Of a DNA stretch of 32,624 nt, positions 1 through 8,501 are shown one piece after another. The DNA is from Bacillota bacterium (GTDB lineage Bacteria; Bacillota; Clostridia; Peptostreptococcales; Anaerovoracaceae). The first letter of the stretch is position 1; the number at the start of each line of letters is the position of its first letter. The stretch spans positions 1-32,624 of the forward strand of contig JAFWZZ010000011.1 in assembly GCA_017522185.1 (NCBI GenBank). Direction: 5' to 3'. Made by a program: the position numbers and the translations under genes. The notes below the pieces were generated by a model. That model was not told the origin of the DNA, ran no database searches, and worked only from the letters and a program-made list of their open reading frames with translations.

Positions 1-12
1 GGATACGAAGAA

Positions 13-61
13 AGGGTTTGGATGGAGTTTGATACCAATTTTATCAAACTCCCCAAACCCT
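13..61 (-). terminator. Long imperfect hairpin downstream of the decarboxylase gene (candidate terminator)
   Basis: Positions 13-21 and 24-33 pair with 53-61 and 43-52: 19 base pairs, a 2-nt bulge (22-23) and a 9-nt loop. It lies about 90 bases past the stop of the minus-strand operon, so a terminator is the simplest reading. The run after the stem on the minus strand is only TTTC, which is weak for intrinsic termination. It could instead be a palindromic repeat or the end of a neighbouring element outside the window. I see no gene in 1-153. Confidence 0.45.
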
Positions 62-153
62 CTGAGTACGTTGTCTATGATTGTTTCGCCTGAGTGTTTG
101 TCTCGAATAGCAACATTGCCGCTTTTCTAATTTACAAACAGCCAAATCTCAAT

Positions 154-1593
154 TTATCTCCCAACCAGCACACGGCCTTTGTCATCGATACCCATGACCT
201 TCTCGCCGCGGGCCCTCAGGTCTGCACAATAGTCCAATACCTCCTGATCGATGATTTCGCCAGGACAGATAATTGGAATGCCTGGCGGATATGGAATGAT
301 GGATGCCGCGCAGACACGACCTGCCGCTTCTTCCATCGGTACGCTTTCTTTTGCTGTCGGAATGGCAGTCTGCTGCAGGCGTTTCATGGTCACCGTCTGG
401 GTTGCTTCCGGTGCTGCCAGCGGCACACCATCGGCTACCTCACAAAGACCATGTTCAGCCGCGATCTCTTTCAGCGCTTCCAGCAGCCGTTCGTAGTCAC
501 ATCGTTTATTGCCGATACCAGTCATGCACATCACGATGTTGCCGGTTACCAGTTCCGGGAAGATGGCTTTTTCGTTGAGCAGTTCTTCCAGTTCCAGTCC
601 ATCGATACCATAGGCGCTCATGTCCAGGTTGATCTTGGTATGGTCCAGCATCGGATGGGACATCACCCGAAGACCTTCCACCTGAACCGGTGCCTCTTCA
701 TAGAACCATTTCAGATTCTCTTCCCATTCTCTAATCAGTCGCTCTCCCTGACGATCCAGCAGGTCTGCGTTGATATCCAGAGATGCCATTAATAAATAGG
801 AAGGGCTCGTGCTCTCTATGAGCTGCAGTTTATCTTCAAATAAGTATTTATCAACTCTGTCCGTACACAGATTCACGATGGCGGACTGTGTAAAAGATGC
901 CAGTGTCTTATGGGTGCTCTGGATTACGATATCCGCGCCCAGATCGTCTGCAGCCTTAGACGGTTCACCTAAACAGGATCCGAAGAAATGCAGATGGGCA
1001 CCGTGAGCCTGGTCTACAATCAGCACCATGCCAGCGTCGTGTACGACAGAAGCAATCTCCTTGATATCACTGCACACCCCGTAATAATTCGGACTCGGCA
1101 GAATTACAGCCGATGCATCCGGATGCTCTGCGATGGACGTCCGGACAGAGTCTACAGAGATTTCTCCGGAAATTCCATAATCATCAATCATCTCAGGGTG
1201 CAGATATACCGGCTCTGCACCTGCCATCAGCAGGCCGTTGAAGATAGACTTATGGCAGTTCCGTGCCATAATCAGCTTGCCGCCACGGTGTACGCAGGTC
1301 AGGATGGATGCCACCAGCCCCGCGCTGCTGCCGTTAATCAGCAGGTAACTTTCCCGCACGCCGTACAGCCTGCGATACGCAGCCATGGTCTCTGCGATAA
1401 TGTCTTCCGCCTGATACAGGTTATCAGCCCCCGGAATTTCCGTGATGTCGCAATCCACGAAGTTATCCAGAAAGTCCCCGTATCCGTTTTCTCTGTAAAT
1501 TTCGCTTCCTTTATGTCCCGGCATATGGAAAGAAACAGGATTCTTCCCCGCGTGGGATAACAGGAACCGGGTTACACCTTTGTTCATATTCAT
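154..1593 (-). CDS. Orn/Lys/Arg decarboxylase family protein (PLP-dependent, short form)
   Basis: This is a fold-type I PLP decarboxylase of the Orn/Lys/Arg group, which makes polyamines or cadaverine from basic amino acids. The start shows the family motif FHMPGHKGS, followed by NGSSAG in the cofactor site, VDQAHGAH with the PLP-binding Asp, and STHKTL with the Schiff-base Lys. At about 479 aa it matches the short Bacillus YaaO/SpeA type that lacks the N-terminal wing domain. A GTG at 1602 and ATGs at 1593 and 1587 are possible starts. I chose 1593 because AGGTGA lies 5 nt before it. It follows the rlmA-like gene by 9 nt, so the two are co-transcribed. Substrate (Arg, Orn or Lys) cannot be read from the sequence. 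Confidence 0.9.
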   Translation of the reverse strand: MNMNKGVTRFLLSHAGKNPVSFHMPGHKGSEIYRENGYGDFLDNFVDCDITEIPGADNLYQAEDIIAETMAAYRRLYGVRESYLLINGSSAGLVASILTCVHRGGKLIMARNCHKSIFNGLLMAGAEPVYLHPEMIDDYGISGEISVDSVRTSIAEHPDASAVILPSPNYYGVCSDIKEIASVVHDAGMVLIVDQAHGAHLHFFGSCLGEPSKAADDLGADIVIQSTHKTLASFTQSAIVNLCTDRVDKYLFEDKLQLIESTSPSYLLMASLDINADLLDRQGERLIREWEENLKWFYEEAPVQVEGLRVMSHPMLDHTKINLDMSAYGIDGLELEELLNEKAIFPELVTGNIVMCMTGIGNKRCDYERLLEALKEIAAEHGLCEVADGVPLAAPEATQTVTMKRLQQTAIPTAKESVPMEEAAGRVCAASIIPYPPGIPIICPGEIIDQEVLDYCADLRARGEKVMGIDDKGRVLVGR

Positions 1594-1602
1594 CTGTTTC
1601 AC

Positions 1603-2451
1603 CTATTTCTTCCTTCCTACCAGCACTTCACCTTCGATGGTAATCTCCGTCACGCCGCTTAAGTCCAGTCTGCTCTTGTCCACATCAAAGAGCAACGGCG
1701 TCATGCGCACGAGATTCACCAGGTTTTCTCTGGAAAGTTCCCGTGTCGCAGTACACTTGACCCGGCTTACCAGTTCATAGTGGTCTTCGAAATAATCGGT
1801 CACATCTTCGTTAGAGTACTCTTTGTTCTGCAGCTGGTCGCTGACTGCTCTGCGCAGTTCCTGCAGATGAGCGCTGCCCGGCACCACCTTAATCAGATAG
1901 CCGTTGTCTGCAAGTACACGATTGAACTCCTTATAGTTGGCCGGCGTAAATACATCCAGGATGCAATCCACCACGCCGTCTTTGACCGGAATGTTGGTAA
2001 TATCCGCGACCATCCATTTCACGTTATCGTCTCCGGCAGCCACTTTGATGGCATCAGATGCGATGTCGAAGGCCAGCACCTGACCGGCCACGCCATTGCC
2101 TGCAAAAGCAGCTTCAATGGCTGCACTGTAGCCGCCCTCGCCGCAGCCTGCATCCAGCACCACCGGCGCCTCCATATTGCCCAGAAAGCGGCATGCCGTA
2201 TCCACGACTTCTCCTACGATATGGTCATAGTATCCCGCCGCGAAAAAGGCGCGGCGGCTTTTAAAGAAGCCTGCGTCATATCCCTTGAAGGATTTTGTCT
2301 GCTGTAACAGGTTTACATAGCCCTTGGCCGCAATATCGAAAGTATGCTCCTTCTTGCAGACCAGAGCGCCGCCATGGAAGCGGATTTTCTTCTTACATTT
2401 CGGGCATTGAAACAGGTTCTTTGCCTCATAAAATTTATCTACTTTGCTCAT
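1603..2451 (-). CDS. rlmA: RlmA-type 23S rRNA (guanine-N1) methyltransferase
   Basis: The N-terminus has a small zinc ribbon with C16, C19, C32 and H36. It is followed by the RlmA signature around DIAAKGYVNLL and a segment rich in Lys and Phe (residues 51-72). SAM motif I is VLDAGCGEGGYS (about 98-109). Members of this family methylate N1 of a guanine in helix 35 of 23S rRNA (G745 or G748); in some bacteria this affects macrolide binding. The length of 282 aa is typical. Which guanine is modified is not decidable here. It sits 18 nt after the cardiolipin synthase gene and 9 nt before the decarboxylase gene, in one operon. The ribosome binding site (GGAAAGAG) is only moderate. Confidence 0.9.
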   Translation of the reverse strand: MSKVDKFYEAKNLFQCPKCKKKIRFHGGALVCKKEHTFDIAAKGYVNLLQQTKSFKGYDAGFFKSRRAFFAAGYYDHIVGEVVDTACRFLGNMEAPVVLDAGCGEGGYSAAIEAAFAGNGVAGQVLAFDIASDAIKVAAGDDNVKWMVADITNIPVKDGVVDCILDVFTPANYKEFNRVLADNGYLIKVVPGSAHLQELRRAVSDQLQNKEYSNEDVTDYFEDHYELVSRVKCTATRELSRENLVNLVRMTPLLFDVDKSRLDLSGVTEITIEGEVLVGRKK

Positions 2452-2469
2452 TGTTTTCTCTTTCCATCT

Positions 2470-4005
2470 TTACATCATCGGACTCAATGCACGTAACAGT
2501 CCTTCGAACAGGATGCCAAAGAAGTTTTGTCTCAAATCCTTTGGCAGGATTTCTTTTGACCGGTCAAAGGTATCAAAACAGTCCGCCTTCAGTTCTTTCA
2601 GCGCCTCGCAGCCGATCATCATGGTTGCACATTCGAAATGCAGATACAGGCTTCGGTAGTCCATATTAATGGTTCCCACAACACCGATCTGGTCATCACT
2701 GACAAAACTCTTAGCATGGATGAATCCCGGTGTATACTCGTAGATACGCACCCCTGCCTTGATCAGCGGTCTGTAATAGGAACGGGTCAGCTTGAAGACC
2801 ATCTTCTTGTCTGGAATTCCCGGTGTGACCAGACGCACATCGACGCCACGCTTTGCCGCCATGGTCATAGCCGTCAGCATTTCGTTGTCGACAACCAGAT
2901 ACGGCGTAAAGATGTACACATAGTCCTTGGCCTGGTTCAGAATTTCCAGGTACACGCTTTCACCTACGTTTTCCTCATCCAGCGGCGTATCGCTATAAGG
3001 CTGCACGATGCCGTCTCCCGCAAAGGCCTCCGGATGATGCACATGGGGCCTGTAGGCCTCAAAGTCTTCTTCTGTCGGCACAAAAGCGTTCCACATAGTC
3101 AGGAACATGACGGTGTAATTCCAAACCGCATCCCCTTCCAGTCTGAGACCGGTATCCTTCCAGTGGCCGAAACGCACTTCTGCGTTGATATATTCGTCAG
3201 CCAGGTTATATCCGCCTGTATGGCAGATATAGCTGTCAATAATCGTCATCTTCCTGTGATCACGGTTGTTGTAAACCAGAGAAATGATCGGACGCAGCGG
3301 GTTAAACGCATGGACTTTAATTCCCGCCCCGCGAAGTTCCTTGAGAAACGCCTTCGGCATGGTCGGCAGTGTGCCCAGGTCATCGTAAATCAGGCGAACG
3401 TCCACACCCTGTGCCGCTTTTCGCTTCAGAACATCAAAGATTCCCCTCCACATCTCACCCTCGGAGATGATGAAGTATTCCATAAAAATCGTGTGTTCCG
3501 CCTTCTCCAGGTCTGCAAGCAGCTGGGGATAGGCATCGTCACCGAGAGAATAATAGGACGTCTTCGTGTTTTTCCACGCAGGATAAGGTCCGTGCTTACT
3601 CAGGTAGTTGACGATTCCTCCCAGTCTCGCACACTGGATTTCATCCAGAGACTCTGTCTGTTCCAAATCCTGACGGTGTTTCTGTTCGCAGGGTTCCAGC
3701 CTGCGGATCAAAGGCTTTGCCGGACGCTTGTTACCATAGAACAGGTATAGCAGCGCACCCAGAATCGGCATCAGACAGATAATCATCAGCCAGCCCATCT
3801 TATATGCCGGGTTATCATCTCTCCAGACAATATACAGGGCCATAATCACTGCGCCAACGGTAATCACTGCGGAAATGTACGGTGAATACCGGGCCAGATT
3901 AAAGAGAAACTCCCAGACGTATACCGCCTGAATCAGAATCAGGATCCCTGTAATGGTCATCGGATTGAAGACCTTGTGGAATCCTTTCTTCAGTTTTTCC
4001 ATCAT
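2470..4005 (-). CDS. cls: Cardiolipin synthase (phospholipase D superfamily)
   Basis: The protein condenses two phosphatidylglycerol molecules into cardiolipin and glycerol at the membrane. Three hydrophobic segments lie at about 17-37, 43-62 and 70-90, the last a PLDNc-type segment. Two PLD HxKxxxxD motifs follow: H250-K252-D257 and H430-K432-D437. The length of 511 aa fits bacterial Cls. The start has GGGAG 8 nt upstream; a second ATG follows directly and could also serve. A terminator lies between this gene and the upstream cyclodeaminase-like gene, so its transcription depends on read-through or an unrecognised promoter. It continues into the rlmA-like and decarboxylase genes. Confidence 0.95.
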   Translation of the reverse strand: MMEKLKKGFHKVFNPMTITGILILIQAVYVWEFLFNLARYSPYISAVITVGAVIMALYIVWRDDNPAYKMGWLMIICLMPILGALLYLFYGNKRPAKPLIRRLEPCEQKHRQDLEQTESLDEIQCARLGGIVNYLSKHGPYPAWKNTKTSYYSLGDDAYPQLLADLEKAEHTIFMEYFIISEGEMWRGIFDVLKRKAAQGVDVRLIYDDLGTLPTMPKAFLKELRGAGIKVHAFNPLRPIISLVYNNRDHRKMTIIDSYICHTGGYNLADEYINAEVRFGHWKDTGLRLEGDAVWNYTVMFLTMWNAFVPTEEDFEAYRPHVHHPEAFAGDGIVQPYSDTPLDEENVGESVYLEILNQAKDYVYIFTPYLVVDNEMLTAMTMAAKRGVDVRLVTPGIPDKKMVFKLTRSYYRPLIKAGVRIYEYTPGFIHAKSFVSDDQIGVVGTINMDYRSLYLHFECATMMIGCEALKELKADCFDTFDRSKEILPKDLRQNFFGILFEGLLRALSPMM

Positions 4006-4030
4006 TTCAAATACTCCCTTTCTATTCTGT

Positions 4031-4056
4031 AAAAAGGGCGGTCCTGCGGACCGCCC
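4031..4056 (-). terminator. Intrinsic terminator after the cyclodeaminase-like gene
   Basis: A perfect 9-bp GC-rich stem (4036-4044 with 4048-4056) with a 3-nt loop is followed on the minus strand by a run of five or more T. It lies 15 bases past the stop at 4072 and ends the glutamine synthetase-serS-cyclodeaminase transcript. Confidence 0.9.
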
Positions 4057-4071
4057 CTCTGTAGCGTCTGT

Positions 4072-5166
4072 TTATTTCAGCAATCCTAAACCAGAACATA
4101 CATTGTTCATGAAATCCTGCACGTTGGTCACGATACCCTCGGCAGATAAGCTGCCTCTGTCTCCCAGCTTGTTGGCTGCAAATTCAGAAGTATCTACCAT
4201 GTAGAAGTACAGCGGTCTGATGGTGCCATCTTCCAGCTTTCTGTAAGTCGGCGTCATGTTTCCAGCCGCGATGGTATGTAATACCGTTGCCAAACCGATA
4301 ACGGTTGTCGCCTTACGGATATGGGAACGGATGGTATCCTGCCCTTCATAAGTATGTTCATATACTTCCGGCAGCGGACCGTCGTCACGGATGGATCCGT
4401 TGAGAACGAAAGGCACGTCATTCTTCACGCAGGCGTGGATAATGCCGTCTTTGATGCCTTCTTCCTCGATAAACTTCGGAATGGAACCATGTGTATTGAT
4501 TCTGTTGATTGTGTCTAAATGGTTGTAATGTGCATTGAATCCCTGCTCCTGGGTCTTGATGTCGGTACCAAGAGCAGTTCCCAGATAGCCGCCTTCCAGG
4601 TCGTGGGTTGCCAGTGCGTTACCTGCCAGCAGCGCCTGCACGTAGCCGTTATCAATCAGGCTTGCGAAACAGTCTCTTGCCTTGGCGTCGAAAGAGCAGG
4701 CAGGACCCATTACCCAGACCACGTAACCGCCGTTTTCCTTTTCGTGTTTTAGCAGTTCGATCAGCTCCGCGTAATCACGGCTGAATCCGGTTTCTCTGCT
4801 TCGGTTCTGTCTGAACGCAAACGCATTGGTCTTTGCCGCCTCTTCCTTTTCGAAGCAGTTGACATGAACATAAATGCCTTCTTCGCAGTCTTCCGTTCTG
4901 CCGATTACAACCAGGTCGCCCTTCTTGATGTTACGAAACTCTCTGATATAGATTTTGCCGTTTTCATAGACTGGCACGCTGTCCATACGGCTGTCTTCCG
5001 CCAGGATCCACTTTCCTTCGATTTTGAAGTATTCCGGGAAGATGGACGTCGCATGGAAGCCCGTTGGCGCCGCCTTGTCTACAGGGGCCGGCATCAGCAC
5101 CGCATCCGGTGCATCGACGAACCTCTTTTCGGTAAAATCCGGTTCTATATACTTTGGTAATTTCAT
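4072..5166 (-). CDS. Archaeal-type ornithine cyclodeaminase-like protein (TIGR00300, LOR/SDH domain)
   Basis: The sequence matches the archaeal-type family by the conserved stretch MGPACSFDAKARDCFASLI, then GYVQALLAGNALATHDLEGG, a GTALGTDIKTQ segment and a HYNHLDTIN segment. The C-terminal half has TTVIGLATVLHTIAAGNMTP. Archaeal members convert ornithine to proline and ammonia with bound NAD; the domain is shared with the C-terminal part of plant LKR/SDH-like and cyanobacterial AgrE/ArgZ proteins. At 364 aa it is slightly shorter than archaeal proteins of about 400 aa. The reaction is inferred from the family. GGAGG lies 12 nt before the ATG, a rather long spacing. It follows serS by 21 nt and ends at a strong terminator. 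Confidence 0.8.
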   Translation of the reverse strand: MKLPKYIEPDFTEKRFVDAPDAVLMPAPVDKAAPTGFHATSIFPEYFKIEGKWILAEDSRMDSVPVYENGKIYIREFRNIKKGDLVVIGRTEDCEEGIYVHVNCFEKEEAAKTNAFAFRQNRSRETGFSRDYAELIELLKHEKENGGYVVWVMGPACSFDAKARDCFASLIDNGYVQALLAGNALATHDLEGGYLGTALGTDIKTQEQGFNAHYNHLDTINRINTHGSIPKFIEEEGIKDGIIHACVKNDVPFVLNGSIRDDGPLPEVYEHTYEGQDTIRSHIRKATTVIGLATVLHTIAAGNMTPTYRKLEDGTIRPLYFYMVDTSEFAANKLGDRGSLSAEGIVTNVQDFMNNVCSGLGLLK

Positions 5167-5187
5167 TCTAGTTATAAACCTCCAAGA

Positions 5188-6492
<1,305 letters not shown>

Positions 6493-8412
6493 TTATAATA
6501 AGTTCTTTTTGTAGTTTGTATATTTCACGGTCAGTTCGTTGAGTTTTCTCTGGATTTCCAACTGCAGCTCGGATGCCAGATTGTACTCGCCATTGTCCAG
6601 TGCGTCCTTTGCTCTTGTCAGCAGGCACTTTTCGGTAATGGTGTCCTTGGCCATTTCGTGTCTCAGTCTGTCGATTTCCAGCCAGTTCTTGATATCGTAG
6701 TCGGAGAAGTCGTCGTCCTTGTGGGCTTTGACGCATCCTCTGATGATATTCATGGTGTCTGGAATGATTCTGTCGTGAAGCTCTGTCTTCCACTGTGCCA
6801 GGGTCTGCTCACAGTAGGACTTCAGCACGATGCTCGGCATAACCTGGCCTTCCTTCAGCACATGGAGTCTGTCCTTGTGGTTTTCCAATGCACAAAGGTT
6901 TTCCCAAACGGTCGCCGGCGCTCTGCCGAAGAGTTTGTCTCTTTCTTCCTGGGTATAGTCATCAAAGACGTCATCTTCACTTCTGTATTCTCTCTCTGTT
7001 TCTAAGTAGAAATCCTCTTCGCCGCATTTCTTGGAAATGGATTTTTCCAGTTCAGCAGGCGTTTTTTCTGACTCCAGCACCGCCTTCATGCCATCTAAGA
7101 TAGCCATGTAAGCCGTTGCGATGACCAGATATGTATTACTCTTTGGGTTTGGAGAACGCAGTTCGAAACGTGTCGCCAGCGGATTCTTCGGGTCTCTGAT
7201 CAGGCCGGCCAGCACGGTTCTGTTTCTGGACGGTTCGTTTACGGAGCGGCCCAGAGAAGTTACGATACATACCGGTGCTTCATAGCCCGGCTTCAGTCTG
7301 TTGAATGCGTCGTTGCTGGAACTGATGAATGGATTCATAATTTCATAGTTTCTCAGCAGCCCCATCAGTCCGCCGTAGCCCAGCGGATTCATGTAATCCT
7401 TTGTGAAATCAGCCGGTGCGAAGAGGCTGACAACCTTACCGCTCTTCAGCTTTGCTGCCAGTCCCAGGTGAGTATGTTCACCGCTTCCGGCAACCCATTC
7501 AAAAGGTTTTGCCATGAAGGTAACGTCCAGACCGTGGTTGGTAAAGATATCACGCACCACGTATTTTACCTGGTTTTCGTTGTCGGCTGCCTGCAGGGCA
7601 GTCGTAAACTTCCAGTCGATTTCCAGCTGTTCCATTACATGATCGTAATGGCCGCTGTTTCCCATTCTCGCTTTAACACCGCCGACTTCTTTGTGGCCCA
7701 TTTCCACTTCGAATCCGTATTTGTCCAGCAGGGTCAGGGTATCTTCTAAGGCGGTTCTTACTTCACCGTAGGTTCTCTTCCAGTACTGTTCTTTCAGTAC
7801 CTGTGCCGTGAAGAGCTGCTCTCTGTCGCCTTTGTCATCCGGCGTCTTTACCCAGAATTCCAGCTCTGTCGCGCTGGTAAAAATCAGGTCTTCGATGTCG
7901 TCTACGCTGTCGATACCTTTGATATATTCAAAAACATAAGGATGTTTTCTCAGTTCGTCTAACAGTTCTTCTTTCACGCATTCCAGTGCGTCACGCAGGA
8001 CAACTCTGGAACCGCATTCAAAATCATCATTGTGTACCAGGAAGGAAGGAATTCTCAGAGTTCCTACCGGCAGTCCCGTCTTGAATCCGATGTTTCTAAA
8101 GTTATAATCTACGTACCAGTGCACGTTCAGGTCCGGAATGATATCTACCTTCGCATTGTTCAGTGCGGCAATGAGCGGCAGATTTACACTGGATCCATCT
8201 GTCTGTACACCGTTTTGCAGAATCTTTTCGATGTCCTCTAAAAACAGTTTTACCGGAATCTTTTCGTCGGTATCGTGGCCGGCAATGTCGATTCCCACCA
8301 GGGAAACGAATTCGACTTCAGGATGGTCGTTTAAGATTGCTTTGATCTCCTCTGCCGAATGGTTTTCCGCTGGAATTCTAAATAACATTTTGTCTATATC
8401 ATAGCCCAGCAT
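6493..8412 (-). CDS. Glutamine synthetase, GSI-like catalytic core with long C-terminal extension
   Basis: The enzyme joins ammonia to glutamate with ATP. The beta-Grasp part holds the GSI motif QTDGSS (about 70-75). The catalytic core has TELEFW, NSGHYDHVMEQLEI, KPFEWVAGSGEHTHLGL, RLKPGYEAPVCI and the RFELRSPNPKSN segment. From about residue 450 the usual GSI C-terminal domain with its adenylylated Tyr is not recognisable. In its place are about 190 residues, charged and helical, with repeated Glu/Lys-rich stretches. At 639 aa it is far longer than GSI (about 450) and unlike GSIII (about 700) in its motifs. The strong GGAGG lies 6 nt before ATG. serS follows at 30 nt. Confidence 0.88.
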   Translation of the reverse strand: MLGYDIDKMLFRIPAENHSAEEIKAILNDHPEVEFVSLVGIDIAGHDTDEKIPVKLFLEDIEKILQNGVQTDGSSVNLPLIAALNNAKVDIIPDLNVHWYVDYNFRNIGFKTGLPVGTLRIPSFLVHNDDFECGSRVVLRDALECVKEELLDELRKHPYVFEYIKGIDSVDDIEDLIFTSATELEFWVKTPDDKGDREQLFTAQVLKEQYWKRTYGEVRTALEDTLTLLDKYGFEVEMGHKEVGGVKARMGNSGHYDHVMEQLEIDWKFTTALQAADNENQVKYVVRDIFTNHGLDVTFMAKPFEWVAGSGEHTHLGLAAKLKSGKVVSLFAPADFTKDYMNPLGYGGLMGLLRNYEIMNPFISSSNDAFNRLKPGYEAPVCIVTSLGRSVNEPSRNRTVLAGLIRDPKNPLATRFELRSPNPKSNTYLVIATAYMAILDGMKAVLESEKTPAELEKSISKKCGEEDFYLETEREYRSEDDVFDDYTQEERDKLFGRAPATVWENLCALENHKDRLHVLKEGQVMPSIVLKSYCEQTLAQWKTELHDRIIPDTMNIIRGCVKAHKDDDFSDYDIKNWLEIDRLRHEMAKDTITEKCLLTRAKDALDNGEYNLASELQLEIQRKLNELTVKYTNYKKNLL

Positions 8413-8439
8413 GTAAGTCCTCCTTCAAAAAATACAATC

Positions 8440-8468
8440 ATGATATATACGGGTATTGGGACATCCAA
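8440..8468 (-). promoter_or_regulatory. Candidate sigma-A promoter for glutamine synthetase
   Basis: On the minus strand TTGGAT (8463-8468) and TATCAT (8440-8445) are separated by exactly 17 nt. Each matches 4-5 of 6 consensus bases. It lies 28 nt before the ATG and overlaps the hairpin at 8455-8483. It is the best candidate in this 89-nt gap but is not proven. Confidence 0.35.
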
Positions 8469-8483
8469 AATGAATGCCCCAAT
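8455..8483 (-). terminator. Hairpin between the UPF0182 and glutamine synthetase genes
   Basis: Positions 8455-8464 pair with 8474-8483 (10 bp with one G-U, 9-nt loop). It lies 19 nt past the UPF0182 stop. No T-run follows on the minus strand, so it may be a weak terminator, an mRNA-stabilising stem, or an operator overlapping the candidate promoter. Confidence 0.35.
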
Positions 8484-8501
8484 TCTGTTTCTTATTCTAC
8501 A

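Noticed and set aside
2638-3750. A 370-codon open frame on the plus strand
   Set aside because: It lies wholly antisense within the cardiolipin synthase gene, has no protein-like domain pattern and no ribosome binding site.
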